A stretch of 14,864 bases of DNA from contig JAUCNG010030008.1 in assembly GCA_032353305.1 (NCBI GenBank), positions 1 to 14,864 of the forward strand. Reading direction: 5' to 3'. Positions 1 to 8,537 of this stretch are shown one piece after another; within the stretch, counting starts at the first letter, position 1, and every line of letters begins with the position of its first letter. The notes beneath the pieces are model-generated. The model did not search any database, was not told where the DNA came from, and worked only from the letters and a program-made list of their open reading frames with translations. Made by a program: the position numbers and the translations under genes. The DNA comes from Cephalothrix spiralis. Lineage: Eukaryota; Nemertea; Palaeonemertea; Archinemertea; Cephalotrichidae.

Positions 1-249
1 AATAGCAATCCGTCGACGACAGGCCCCTAAAAACGGGGCCGTCGATGCCGTCGATTTACCCCTATGAGGGCCTCATTGTATATATGACATGTATTAATTG
101 TATTTTTCGAACCCTGTTTTATCTTTGACTTTTATTACAGGTCGAAAAAATTAATTTTTCTGAAAGTTTTAACCGCAGAAAATTTTTTAAATTTGGAAAA
201 AATTTCTGGTATTTTTCTACCTGAACTAAACAAAAATATCTTTTAAAGT
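1..249. other. Upstream intronic or flanking sequence, nothing coding seen
   Basis: The first 60 bases are GC-rich and contain a hairpin GGCCCC(taaaaac)GGGGCC at about 24-42 flanked by repeated gtcga units. The remainder is AT-rich. No WRAP73 exon could be read here. Confidence 0.4.
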
Positions 250-600
250 CATGAAATAGGGCGTCAAGTGACTTCTCGAATAGACACAATGGTCCGCTTG
301 CCGAGCATTTACCCTTAGGCGTTTATGTACCTATCCCGCACTCTTATACCGATTAGCAGTGGGGTTTACCCCGAAGGGAGAGACAGCGTCCCACTCAACG
401 TATCTAACCTGACCGAGCCACCCGTGATGCTGTACGCTGAAGAACTTTCCAATGTTCTTCCCGATGGAAAGTAGTGTCGAGACTGGGCTTCGATCCAGGG
501 ACACCTGGATTACGAACCCAGAGCTCTACTACTTCGCCTAGCGTACAAAGATTCATGTAGAGATGCCGGGCCTTGAGCGAATCACAGGCCCCAAGCCACA
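250..600 (-). mobile_element. tRNA-derived SINE-like element
   Basis: Read on the minus strand, the segment holds an A-box-like stretch (540-523, AGGCGAAGTAGTAGAGC), then an anticodon-arm-like hairpin (521-505) whose 7-base loop TTCGTAA carries CGT, as in a Thr tRNA, then a B-box-like stretch (496-485, GGATCGAAGCCC). A GC-rich tail continues towards about 250 with several short inverted repeats. The T stem is imperfect and the D stem weak, so this is tRNA-derived rather than a working tRNA. Element ends are not defined; I see no target-site duplication. The short minus-strand ORF here is only a translation of the tRNA-like region. Confidence 0.6.
432..546 (-). ncRNA. Closed tRNA-like fold inside the SINE
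   Basis: A perfect 7-bp outer stem (GTACGCT at 432-438 with AGCGTAC at 540-546) encloses four helices on the minus strand: a degenerate D arm, a 5-bp anticodon-like stem (517-521 with 505-509), GTGTC/GACAC (474-478 with 500-504) around CTGG/CCAG (483-486 with 495-498), and GAAGAAC/GTTCTTC (439-445 with 454-460). This is larger than a tRNA cloverleaf by one arm. Whether it is transcribed is unknown. Confidence 0.45.
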
Positions 601-744
601 ATTTATTCCTTGTATGCCTAATGTGTGCGAAATGTCGAATAATAATAGACTGAAGATATCGAAGCGTTTAAACTCTCAGAAGTTTCTTATTTAGAACATA
701 ATGCCCAATTATGACGATAGACATGTAGGATACCTAGGACAGTT

Positions 745-1196
745 CAGGGTGTCTACAGGGTCAGGGAAACCTGGAAAGTCAGGGAATTAAAAATTGGTCA
801 GGGAAAGTCGGGGAATCCATCTTTTTGGTCAGGGAACATATCTAGTCTTACTATTAAAAACTTAAAAGTTTCCGCTCCTTCGGCGCGACTCAGACTTTAT
901 TAGATGGATCTGATAGATTTATAAAAAGGCTAGTGGTTTGAAGATGGATCTGTTTCATCCTATTTCTAGGGCCTGATCGAATCGACCTCTCGTCCATTCT
1001 TTCATCAGAGAGTGAAACGAAGAACCCCGGTTTCGGGATGGATCTGTTTGTGTTTAGAAGTAAAGAGTTGCAAATTCTTCTTGATTTCTAAATAATGTAT
1101 ATTACCTGATATTTCGATAGTTAATAATTAAGAAAGTCCGGGGAATGTACCTGGAAAGTCAGGGAAAATGATTCTTGTAATTCTGTAGACACCCTG
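745..1196. mobile_element. Short non-autonomous DNA transposon with 14-bp terminal inverted repeats
   Basis: CAGGGTGTCTACAG at 745-758 is repeated in perfect inverted form at 1183-1196. Just inside each end the unit acctggaaagtcagggaa occurs in the same orientation (769-786, 1149-1166), with further ggtcaggga copies at 798 and 829. The interior (860-1050) has three copies of gatggatctg. No ORF of transposase size fits in 452 bp. A clear target-site duplication is not visible, so the superfamily is undecided; the pattern is that of an internally deleted or MITE-type element. Confidence 0.7.
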
Positions 1197-1402
1197 TAGG
1201 TATTTACGACTTTTTACTGAGACCGAGAGCAACTTTGCTTAATTATCATAATAGGATGTATAATAAGGGACTACAAAGGAAAATTATGTCTATCAGTGAA
1301 TTTCCCTTAAATTGGAATATCAAACTAAGGTAAATGATTCATCTGATCCTGTTTGTAGCCATAGAACAGGCAGATAAGTTTTTTTTAATTTTGTCTCTTT
1401 AG
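1197..1402. other. Intron remainder before WRAP73 exon A
   Basis: AT-rich sequence with no coding match, ending in the pyrimidine tract and acceptor of the exon at 1403. Confidence 0.5.
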
Positions 1403-1565
1403 GTACGAATTCTGAATCATGTGACATGGAAGACAGTTGCTACACATGAACATCCGCTGACTCTCGACGGAAATGGCGTCGTTGGTTACAAGGAAATCGA
1501 GAAAAGACCGGCTCAAAATTTAGATATTTCGCATGTCAACAAAAGGTATCCTGCCCAAAGTAAAT
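1403..1565 (+). CDS. WRAP73: WRAP73 exon A (first in window)
   Basis: The acceptor is a T-rich tract ending in tctctttag at 1402 and the donor is aaat|gtaagt at 1566. The exon has 54 codons plus one base, so it ends in phase 1. It begins VRILNHVTWK, matching the human KVRVLNHVTWK segment, and contains YKEIEKRPAQ, which matches the human YKEAEKSPQ. The stretch between the two anchors and the SKY at the end is poorly conserved, as expected for this loop of the family. The first in-frame ATG in the exon is not a start codon. Confidence 0.92.
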
Positions 1566-4129
1566 GTAAGTATGTAATTATTGTCATTCGTGGCCTTAAT
1601 CGTGGGTCATGGAGAGAGAAAAAATGGGCATACGTCCAAGTCGAAAACTTGCAAAACCGTCCACCCACTCCGAAATCGATAGTAAAAAAGTTTGCAAAAG
1701 GCCTTTTACCACCCTATTTTTGGCATTATTTACAAATTTTCTTCAAATTTTGACCACCAAACCCATTGTTGCCATGGGGTAGGTCAAGGTTCCATGTTCC
1801 TAACCCAATTACCTTCCGAGTTATAAACGATCGAAAATCCGAAAATTTTGTATAATTTTGTATCGATAACTCGGAAGGTAATTGGAACCTTGACCGACCC
1901 CAAGAAATCCAGAAATATCAACGGTTTTGCTCTATCGTAATTACAAGTGCTCTAACTAAAAAATCAACCATTTTGAGAGCGGTCGCTAAAATTGGTACGA
2001 ATCCCTAGTTTTGTTAATTTTGAGACTTCTAATTTGGTTAGAGGGATGAAACTTGGATGTAAATAGGGGTTTTCGACCCTTAAGGCATCCAATGGTGCAC
2101 AGCATTTTATGATCAAACTACGGCACGTATATGAAATACTCGTGTATACTCTAGTTTAAAATATTGTGCGCCTTTTTTCAAAATGGCGGCAAAACCTCAA
2201 TTTTGGCGGGGAAAATCTAAAAATTTGGAATTTTCATTTTGTACCATCAAAGAAACCAACATTTTTGCAAAACGGAACACCCTAGTTTGCCAATAGATTT
2301 TTCTCGAAAAGCCGAAATCGACTTATTTTAATATGATCACATTTCTATCCGAAATTTTACCTGATGATTAAGTTATTAATGACATTTCTTTATTTCAAAT
2401 ATTCTTTGGTTGATTTTCAGATGAAGTATTTGAGGGTTTGATACAGATTCCAATGGCTAAACCGGACATTAATAAAGCCAATCCAAAACTTGGTGTTGGT
2501 TTGACTGCATTTAGCATTGACAACAAATATTTATATTCAAGAAACGGTAAGACCAAATGTTAATTCTTGATCGCGACTACACACGTGGTTTATGGGCCTT
2601 TTTTGTTATGGGACACGATTTTTTTGGTTTTATGGAGGATAATTAACTGTGGTCACTGACAATGTTTAAAACATATATGGTTCAACACTCGGATCCAATG
2701 TACTCAAAAATGTATTGTGTGTATACTAATTGAGCTAATACCTCGTCAGCAAATACTCAAAGCTAGCTAAATGCTATAGTTAAAATGTCAAGTTTGACCG
2801 TTAACTACGTAGTCGAGCGGATATGTAAAAACATGGAACAAATTGTTTCTCAGACTTTTTTGATATAACAGCTATTTGTTTTGGTTCATTTCAAAATTAG
2901 GGTCCAGACAAATATTTGAGATGGCAACTGGCCTCTAGAACCAACGGCAATAGCTACGTGCCTATACCTTTGATTTCCTTTGCTACCATATATTTTTTAT
3001 CATTCATTATCGAACTTCGGGTTAAATTCGCATTGGGGAAATAAAACAAAACATGTGAAGTATGAAAGATGTTTTAACATTTACATTCATTTCAAATCTC
3101 GTATAAATCATTTTTTACTGATAGTATGTCTGCACTGTATTAAGATAACTAATCGTACTACATTTTTTTTTTCGTTTCCAGATAATATGCCATATGCACT
3201 GTGGGTCTGGGATATGCAGCGCCTCAACTTAGCTGTTGTGATGGTCCAAACAGCACCAATCAAACGTAAGTTAAAACATATTCATTCTTTTCTCATCAAC
3301 ATTATCCAATGTTTATGGTACAACTCGCTCTTATCTCGGTTTGGGTGTTCGGGTTTAAGGTAACCCGGCCATTCAAAACCCGCCGAAAGCCGAGGCGGGG
3401 CCCGACCTCTACCCAATTTAACTGAGTAAAAATTATTCAGCTATTTGGAGTTTCTGAACACATAGCTATCGAGGAAGAGACAGTGTATGTTCGACTCACT
3501 TGGTTCGACCCTATCACCGTTGTTTCATGCGACGAGAGTCGAGTTCCCTAAAATAAAATATTTTAACTCATTGATGTTTTAATTTGGTATGTTTCAGACG
3601 TCGAATGGGATCCATGTCATACACGTCTAGCTCTGTGCACAAGCACAAATAAAGTTTACATGTGGACCCCTGCTGGAGCTCTAACTGTTGAAGTTCCTTC
3701 CGAAGGTAAGCACAAGAACGAATAATAACAAAGAATTATAAGAAATCATTCTCACCTGTCAAATCCATAACCAGCATAGCATCTCCTGGCCATGATATAA
3801 TACCATGGGAACGAGGATGATAAGAAATTTGTACTAAAAATTATTCTACAAAATAATTACAGCCTAAAACCACTGAAACTGTATCAATTTTCTTGTTTAT
3901 GGGTGAAGATTTTATATTCTAAAAGTTCACCCCCTGAAAATGGCTATGACTGTAGCCTAGAGCTTTAATGTGACCCCTAACATCTATTTGAAGAAAAAAA
4001 CTTAATTGATTTTCTTTTTCAGCATCATTTCAAGTGACGTCATTGAAGTGGCATCCTGACGGCAATGCCATTTTATTACTCGGCAGAGAGCAAATGTGTA
4101 TGTGTTTCTTAGCAGAAAATGATAGCTGA
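1403..4129 (+). CDS. WRAP73: WRAP73 (WDR8), C-terminal part, five exons
   Basis: The coding sequence is the join 1403-1565, 2421-2546, 3182-3265, 3598-3705, 4023-4129. It gives 195 residues and a TGA stop, against about 460 residues for the human protein, so the N-terminal half is upstream of the window. Recognisable stretches are VRILNHVTWK at the start, SKYE across the first junction, ANPKLGVGLTAFS, WVWDMQRLNL, a WDP segment and VYMWTPAG. They follow the vertebrate WRAP73 order without gaps of note. WVWD and YMW are the ends of WD-repeat strands in the last blades of the propeller. From family knowledge, WRAP73 acts at centrosomes and spindle poles, with SSX2IP, in microtubule anchoring and ciliogenesis. 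Introns are 855, 635, 332 and 317 bp, all GT-AG and all phase 1. The C-terminus stops soon after the last blade, shorter than in human. The first exon starts in phase 0 after an acceptor at 1401-1402; the upstream exon is not visible in 1-1400. Identity is very secure; exact edges rest on splice consensus and phase. Confidence 0.95.
1776..1901. repeat. Fold-back hairpin element in WRAP73 intron
   Basis: AATTACCTTCCGAGTTAT at 1807-1824 pairs perfectly with 1866-1883. The outer part GGTCAAGGTTCC (1782-1793) pairs with GGAACCTTGACC (1884-1895), and GGGGT/ACCCC close it. The left arm has 13 unmatched bases (1794-1806), a later insertion or a deletion on the right. This is a typical MITE-like snap-back, non-coding. 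Confidence 0.75.
2093..2168. repeat. Imperfect inverted repeat in WRAP73 intron
   Basis: GCACAGCATTTTA then AAACTA on the left face TAGTTTAAAATATTGTGC on the right, with about six unmatched bases in the left arm and a 50-base centre. The rest of this intron (1902-2420) is AT-rich and shows nothing else. Confidence 0.45.
2421..2546 (+). CDS. WRAP73: WRAP73 exon B
   Basis: The acceptor is gattttcag ending at 2420; the donor is aacg|gtaaga at 2547. The exon completes the Tyr codon split from exon A and reads EVFEGLIQIP, then ANPKLGVGLTAFS, ending in SRN with one base over (phase 1). This matches human SKYEIASVPV, ANPKIGIGMLAFS and TRN in order and spacing. Confidence 0.93.
2547..3181. other. 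WRAP73 intron B-C, nothing recognised
   Basis: AT-rich sequence bounded by gtaaga and a long T tract plus ccag. The open frame starting near 2980 runs through the splice site into exon C and is not a separate gene. Confidence 0.6.
3182..3265 (+). CDS. WRAP73: WRAP73 exon C
   Basis: A long T tract and gtttccag lead to the acceptor at 3181; the donor is caaac|gtaag at 3266. The exon has 84 nt, phase 1 to phase 1. It encodes the WD-repeat strand NMPYALWVWDMQRL, equivalent to human NIPNAVWVWDIQKL, the clearest family match in the window. Confidence 0.95.
3336..3400. repeat. GC-rich hairpin cluster in WRAP73 intron
   Basis: CGGGTT (3350-3355) pairs with AACCCG (3362-3367), and CCCGCC (3379-3384) with GGCGGG (3394-3399). 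The surrounding bases extend an imperfect inverted repeat. It stands out from the AT-rich intron and may be the remnant of a small insertion. Confidence 0.4.
3598..3705 (+). CDS. WRAP73: WRAP73 exon D
   Basis: The acceptor is atgtttcag ending at 3597 and the donor is cgaag|gtaagc at 3706. The 108-nt exon, phase 1 to phase 1, reads VEWDPCHTRLALCT and VYMWTPAG, equivalent to human QWDPQQPRLAICT and LYLWSPAG. This is the penultimate WD blade. Confidence 0.95.
4023..4129 (+). CDS. WRAP73: WRAP73 terminal coding exon E
   Basis: The acceptor is ttctttttcag ending at 4022, with the stop TGA at 4127-4129. It reads SFQVTSLKWHPDGNAILLL and then MCMCFLAENDS, equivalent to human FAVLSLCWHLSGDSMALL and CLCFLE. 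The protein ends about a dozen residues earlier than the human one, which carries an extra Gly-rich tail. The stop is followed by AT-rich non-coding DNA, so I take this as the true end rather than a broken frame. Confidence 0.93.
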
Positions 4130-5600
4130 ATAGACCTACATCAGAAATGAAACTGCTTCCATTATTCATCAAGTTAAAATCAAAAATCTTCCCTATACAT
4201 GATCAATGTATAGGAGCTGTGATAAAGTGATCTTCCCCTTTTGCCATGATACATTTTTGGAAGTGTGTACACATTGTACTGAGATTGTCACAATGTTAAG
4301 TCGTGAAAATCGAATGAATATTAAGACATTTTTTACATGTACAAAAATGTCATCTACCAAAAAATTCAGGATTAAGCTTTTAAAATGTCAAAAAGCTGCT
4401 TACAGACGGCTTGCAAAATTGCGAATTTCATATACAGTTGTTTCTCTAGTTGAATTCTACCATAAGAACAGGTGTAGCTAGCGCTCATCTTATCAACTAT
4501 TTGATAGAACCGCAACTAAAACCAAAACATGTGTGATTCCTTATAATGTGTTTTTGTATTTTTTGAATCGTTAATACTTATACCATACTACTATTGAATC
4601 CTAGATCCATCCAATCACAATGTAGATTTATAATATTATTACCTCAAAACCATACAATGCATATGCATAGTTGATTTGTGCATTTTGTTTATCTAGAGAT
4701 AATTTTTTACGATTAATTGGAATTTATTATTATCATTATCACTTAAATCAAGTTAATTATTTTCCAAATTCTAAATTTATAATTATTATCAATTATTTTA
4801 AGCTTAATATAAAGTTAATACTTTATCTATATCAGGGGTATCATAAAATTGAGATATATTGCCGGTTCAATGAAAAATCATTTAACAATCTGTTACCCCA
4901 TTACTTCACAGTTTATTACCATTGCTGCATTTATTTCTTTTATTGTTGTTTCATATAAGTGAATGTCAATTGTTAAGATTAATGTATATGTTTAATCCGT
5001 ATTTTCAACAACAGTTAATAGTTTTTTAGAAAATTTGTTGAAAATATTCCATATATAACCTGATATATTTAAGAAGAAACCAATTGATAGTACCCGGTAC
5101 ATAATTGGATAAAATTCGAGACATCAGATATAATAACTTTTAGGGATCCATTTGTTATGTAACATCAATAATGTTAATGATAATGTATATTATTAATTCT
5201 CATTTACTGCATAACATAAACTCGTTGTATTTAATTATTGCATTTCTCTTAGCCTAATGAGATATTATAACGAACTGACTAAATAATGTACAAAGGTTAT
5301 GCAATAATTTTTTAAAGTTGATACTTTATTTAGTATGTCCGCATTTAAATTTAAATATTATGAGCCACCATGTACATTTTTGTATCTGCGGGCCAGATAG
5401 AATTTATTTAATAAAAATTCGTATTATATTATTAGATTATATTTTGCCCCTTTTTTATTCCGAGCTTTTGAAACCAGCTAGTCAAAAAACGGGCCTTTAA
5501 AGATAACGAAGTGACTTGCATCCCGACCCAGAATCGTTATCTTAATATTTTGTTGGTTTAAATTCCATTTTACTTAACTTCAATGCTTGATAAATGGGAT
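4130..5600. other. WRAP73 3' UTR and flank
   Basis: Very AT-rich sequence after the stop. The first canonical AATAAA that I find is at 5410-5415, about 1.28 kb beyond the stop; nearer variants (GATAAA at about 4221, TATAAA near 4808) are weak. A 91-codon ATG-initiated frame at 4206-4481 lies here; it resembles nothing I know and is listed under findings, not as a gene. Confidence 0.45.
5410..5415 (+). promoter_or_regulatory. Candidate polyadenylation signal AATAAA
   Basis: First canonical AATAAA downstream of the WRAP73 stop. A second lies at 5840-5845. In DNA this AT-rich the hexamer is expected often by chance. Confidence 0.25.
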
Positions 5601-6395
5601 ATAAATGCAAGAAAATTTTGATGAAAATATTTTATATGTTAATTATAAATTCGATTTTATCAGAGTGTATAGTTGTCTGGAGAACGATAGTGGTGATTAT
5701 GGCCGTGGAAATGTACAGAGGGGAAAGGAGTTAAAACAGATCTATCAAGTGTATCATGTACATTACAACGGTCATAATAATCAGCGCCATTGAAAACCTG
5801 AACGTTCTAGAAATAATAGAATGTACCTTGAAAGGCTTGAATAAATAATTGCATACAATTTTTAAAACTCAGTTGACATTTCGAATAATGTTATTGTTCT
5901 AAGCAGCTATGCTCGTCCGTTGCCGTATCTATAACATATATTATTTCTTGTTTTACAACTGTAATACTACATGTATTTCGATGTACATTGTACTATACAT
6001 GTACAAAAATGTATATGTATTATATTTCAAAAAATATTATGCTAAATCTAAAATTCTAATTTTCTTGTCTCATTTACAGATTGACAGGTCTGTAAAAAAC
6101 TATGGCTGCTTCTGTAATGTGAATAATTCGTCTGTATTATTTTTATTTTTAAAATTGATGACATTAATATTCACGGTTTAATATTTTATGATTTGAACGT
6201 CTGCATGTAAGCATAATTAATCTTTTATCAAAACATATACTGTAATGATCGTTACAAAAGAATTATCATCCAGCTGTAAAATATCCTATAGGCTTATAGC
6301 TAGACTAGATGTAGATGCGCTTATTTTCTAGGATTATCTCTGTTGAATTTTCTGTCTGTTGAAGAATTTAACAATTCATATTTATTCTCTTTCAG
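5601..6395. other. Intergenic AT-rich DNA
   Basis: It contains a 62-codon ATG frame (5605-5793) with AATAAA 47 bases after its stop, and a run of self-complementary tgtaca/tacatg words near 5960-6010. No recognised gene. Confidence 0.4.
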
Positions 6396-6440
6396 ATTTG
6401 ACTTCAATTTTGAGAAAGGATGTAAGAAGAAATAATGTAG
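6396..6440 (+). other. Candidate 45-nt untranslated exon upstream of caveolin
   Basis: A good pyrimidine tract and acceptor (tttattctctttcag, ending 6395) is followed 45 bases later by a consensus donor (gtag|gtaagc at 6441). One of the three frames is open through it, but it does not match WRAP73 or caveolin. It would suit an internal 5' UTR exon of the caveolin transcript, joined to the acceptor at 8428. It holds two ATGs each followed at once by a stop (ATGTAA at 6420-6425, ATGTAG at 6435-6440). Inference only: paired splice sites this close also arise by chance. Confidence 0.35.
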
Positions 6441-7334
6441 GTAAGCATGCTTTTCTTAACTAATACTAAAAACTGATATTAGTATACATTTTCGAATTAA
6501 AGGAACACTGAGAAATTGTTCATTTTCAACCTGTCTACCACAATCTGATGTTAAAATTTGGGATTATATGTTTTCCTCTAGGACGTTGCAACAACGACGC
6601 TTTGTTATAGTTGGCTGAAGAATTTTGATTTTACTATATTTTCTTGTACATAGATCTCTTTATATGTATTTGAAATAACGACAAAATTTAAATATTATTT
6701 ATTTGTTATTACCAAGCTATGGGTTTATATTACAATTTTCATTATAATACAGCAGTAATGATTATAATTAACCTATAGCTAGATACAGGCACCGGGCAGT
6801 AGCTCGCTTCAAGGAGAAGCGAGCTAAGTTAATTAACTTGTGCCTATCCTTTTGTTATTTTTACTTTGTTTTTATATGACAATAAAATATGCAATGAATG
6901 AACGGCTTTCGAGGTCCAGACCTGGATCTAACTATGATTAACAATTATGACACTTTGATATGACGAAAATATTTTTAATTAAAAAAAATAATATCATTGC
7001 TATAACACCCTAACTCCTGGACCCTCGGGGCCATTTATAAGCGGGCCCCTTGAATGGATATTTTAAATATGTTAAAACCTACGTGTCTCGAGAATCACTC
7101 GAGTTAAGTCAAGTTAATGCCCGTAAACCGCTTGTTCCCGTTACTCTCCCAAACCTTAGTTTGATTTATTGTGCAGGGTATTTCTATTTTACACTTTGCG
7201 CCTACGGCGCTCGCTGTATTTTTCCAGGACATTTCTTTTAACATGCTAAATCACTCATCTGTGCGCGCATGACATTAATGATAGTCGATCTATCCAAAAC
7301 TATTTCAAAGCATGACATAATTCTATCTGTATAC
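6441..7334. other. Intergenic or 5' intronic DNA, one hairpin
   Basis: Apart from the hairpin at 6787-6845 and a short GC-rich inverted repeat around 7028-7050 (ggggcc, ggcccc), nothing is recognisable. The 63-codon open frame at 7050-7241 has no ATG support beyond chance and no known similarity. Confidence 0.4.
6787..6845. repeat. Two-step hairpin
   Basis: A perfect 11-bp stem TAGCTCGCTTC (6800-6810) and GAAGCGAGCTA (6816-6826) around the loop aagga sits inside an outer stem AGGCAC (6787-6792) with GTGCCT (6840-6845). The structure could be a small snap-back insertion or part of a non-coding RNA; no evidence of transcription. Confidence 0.6.
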
Positions 7335-7736
7335 ACAATAGGGGGAATTATTGATGGAAGAGCAATTTCGATGGTACACCCCGAAAATATCGGAAGGTAT
7401 GGTTTAAATATACTTTAGACAAACTATTCATTTTTGAAAAGCTTATGGAATGAATTATCCGCCGCAGATATTCATTTTTTTACCCAGCCACCTGGTGCCG
7501 GGTGGCGAAAAAAAATATTTTTATTTAAATTTGAAATAAATCAATATTTTTAAAACTTTTCCTCGCCACCCGGCACCAGGTGGCGGGGTAAAAAATAAAC
7601 ACCGCGGCGGTATATATATATATTTATATTCCAAAAGCTTTCCAAAAATGTTTGTCTTATGTTTAAACCATATCTTCCGATATTTGTTGGGGGTACCATC
7701 GAAAATTCTCCTCCGGCAATAATTCCACCCAATTGT
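7335..7736. mobile_element. Large fold-back (snap-back) element, arms about 170 bp
   Basis: The left arm (7335-7508) and the right arm (7563-7736) are inverted copies at roughly 80% by eye. The inner 21 bases of each arm (7488-7508, 7563-7583) are a perfect inverted match, G+C-rich (ccacctggtgccg...) and themselves partly palindromic. The centre is 54 bp of A/T. No transposase-sized ORF is present; the short minus-strand frames at 7550-7872 come from the right arm. The right arm carries an insertion-like (ta)n run at 7611-7622. Confidence 0.75.
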
Positions 7737-8412
7737 TTATTTTTATTTTATTATTTATTTCATGTCGTTGTATGATACACGATTTACAGTTGCATATATT
7801 TTCTTGATGAATAAGCACGAATTTAAATTTTTCTTTAAATATGTTTTTCACTTTTTTCAAAGGTATCGACAAATGGTTCTATTAAGGAAAAATATATACA
7901 TACCTCCGAAAAAACTAAAGGATACAAAGGGTACAGCGTGAAATTTTTGAAAGAGGTTTGAATTTTTTAAACATCAAATGTTTTTTGATAAAAAATATAG
8001 TTGCTAAGGCTGGCAGCTGTCATTTATTTAAATAATGATCTTAAGTCATATTTTTTAATGCCTGGGTGAATCCCCGCCACCCTAAGTAATCATGCATAAG
8101 CTTTCTTAGGGATTCAATTGTTTTCGTTACATATTTTTTACACTTTGCTGAACAATTATGTTTTCAAAAGAATATAAGAACTTATGTGTCAAACTTAAAA
8201 TAATCTCAAAGTATTCAACAAATAATTAGTTATTTCCTCTTGAATTAATTTAATTGATTTAACTAACAAACTGTGAATTTGCCATGATTCACTAATTTTG
8301 CCCGCTCATAAAGTGGACTGTCCCATTAACAAGGGACATTTACAAATCGCGGCTGTTATTAGCAAGTTAGTATCGCTGACCTGTGTTTTGTTGGATATTT
8401 TTAATTTAAATT
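7737..8412. other. Sequence just upstream of caveolin exon 1
   Basis: AT-rich, without a recognised gene. A small hairpin TGTCCC(8319-8324)/GGGACA(8333-8338) and a CCGCCACC run near 8074 stand out. The promoter cannot be placed; it is either here or upstream of the possible exon at 6396. Confidence 0.35.
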
Positions 8413-8432
8413 TTTTCTTGAAATCTAGGAAA
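8413..8432 (+). promoter_or_regulatory. Possible 3' splice site and start context of caveolin
   Basis: A T-rich tract ends in ctag at 8425-8428, followed by gaaa and the ATG at 8433 with G at +4. If used, the 5' UTR is spliced to within four bases of the start codon. If not used, translation would still start here because no in-frame ATG lies upstream in the open frame. Confidence 0.4.
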
Positions 8433-8537
8433 ATGGCTTTTACTGACATTGGAGGTAGTGAAACTAACGCAAAAGTTGCAGCAGCTACAGTCGATTTGTT
8501 TGAAAGAGATCCAAATAGTATCAATGATCACTTAAAG
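8433..8537 (+). CDS. CAV: Caveolin exon 1 with start codon and first RDP motif
   Basis: It has 35 codons from ATG to the donor aag|gtgagt at 8538, ending in phase 0. It begins MAFTDIGG and ends VDLFERDPNSINDHLK, closely resembling IDLVNRDPKHLNDDVVK of human CAV1. In human CAV3, from memory, the exon 1 boundary falls after the equivalent Lys, so this intron position looks ancestral. The frame is open upstream to about 8298 but without an ATG, and an acceptor-like tract (ttttttcttgaaatctag) ends at 8428, so the 5' UTR is probably spliced. Confidence 0.88.

Noticed and set aside
404-601. 65-codon minus-strand open frame
   Set aside because: It is a translation of the tRNA-like SINE and has no coding signal of its own.
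1421-1753. ATG-initiated 110-codon frame as an independent gene
   Set aside because: Its first part is WRAP73 exon A; beyond the donor at 1566 it is read-through into the intron. The ATG is an internal Met position only by chance of frame choice.
2980-3363. 127-codon + frame spanning the middle of WRAP73
   Set aside because: It is exon C read in frame together with the introns on both sides; splice sites at 3181 and 3266 explain the real coding part.
7550-7872. Two overlapping minus-strand frames of 60 and 69 codons
   Set aside because: They lie in or run out of the fold-back arm and have no recognisable protein family.
8298-8432. Extension of the caveolin N-terminus upstream of the ATG
   Set aside because: The frame is open but has no ATG upstream, and an acceptor-like tract ends at 8428; the extra peptide does not look like caveolin.
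8306-8524. 72-codon minus-strand frame over caveolin exon 1
   Set aside because: Antisense shadow of the exon.
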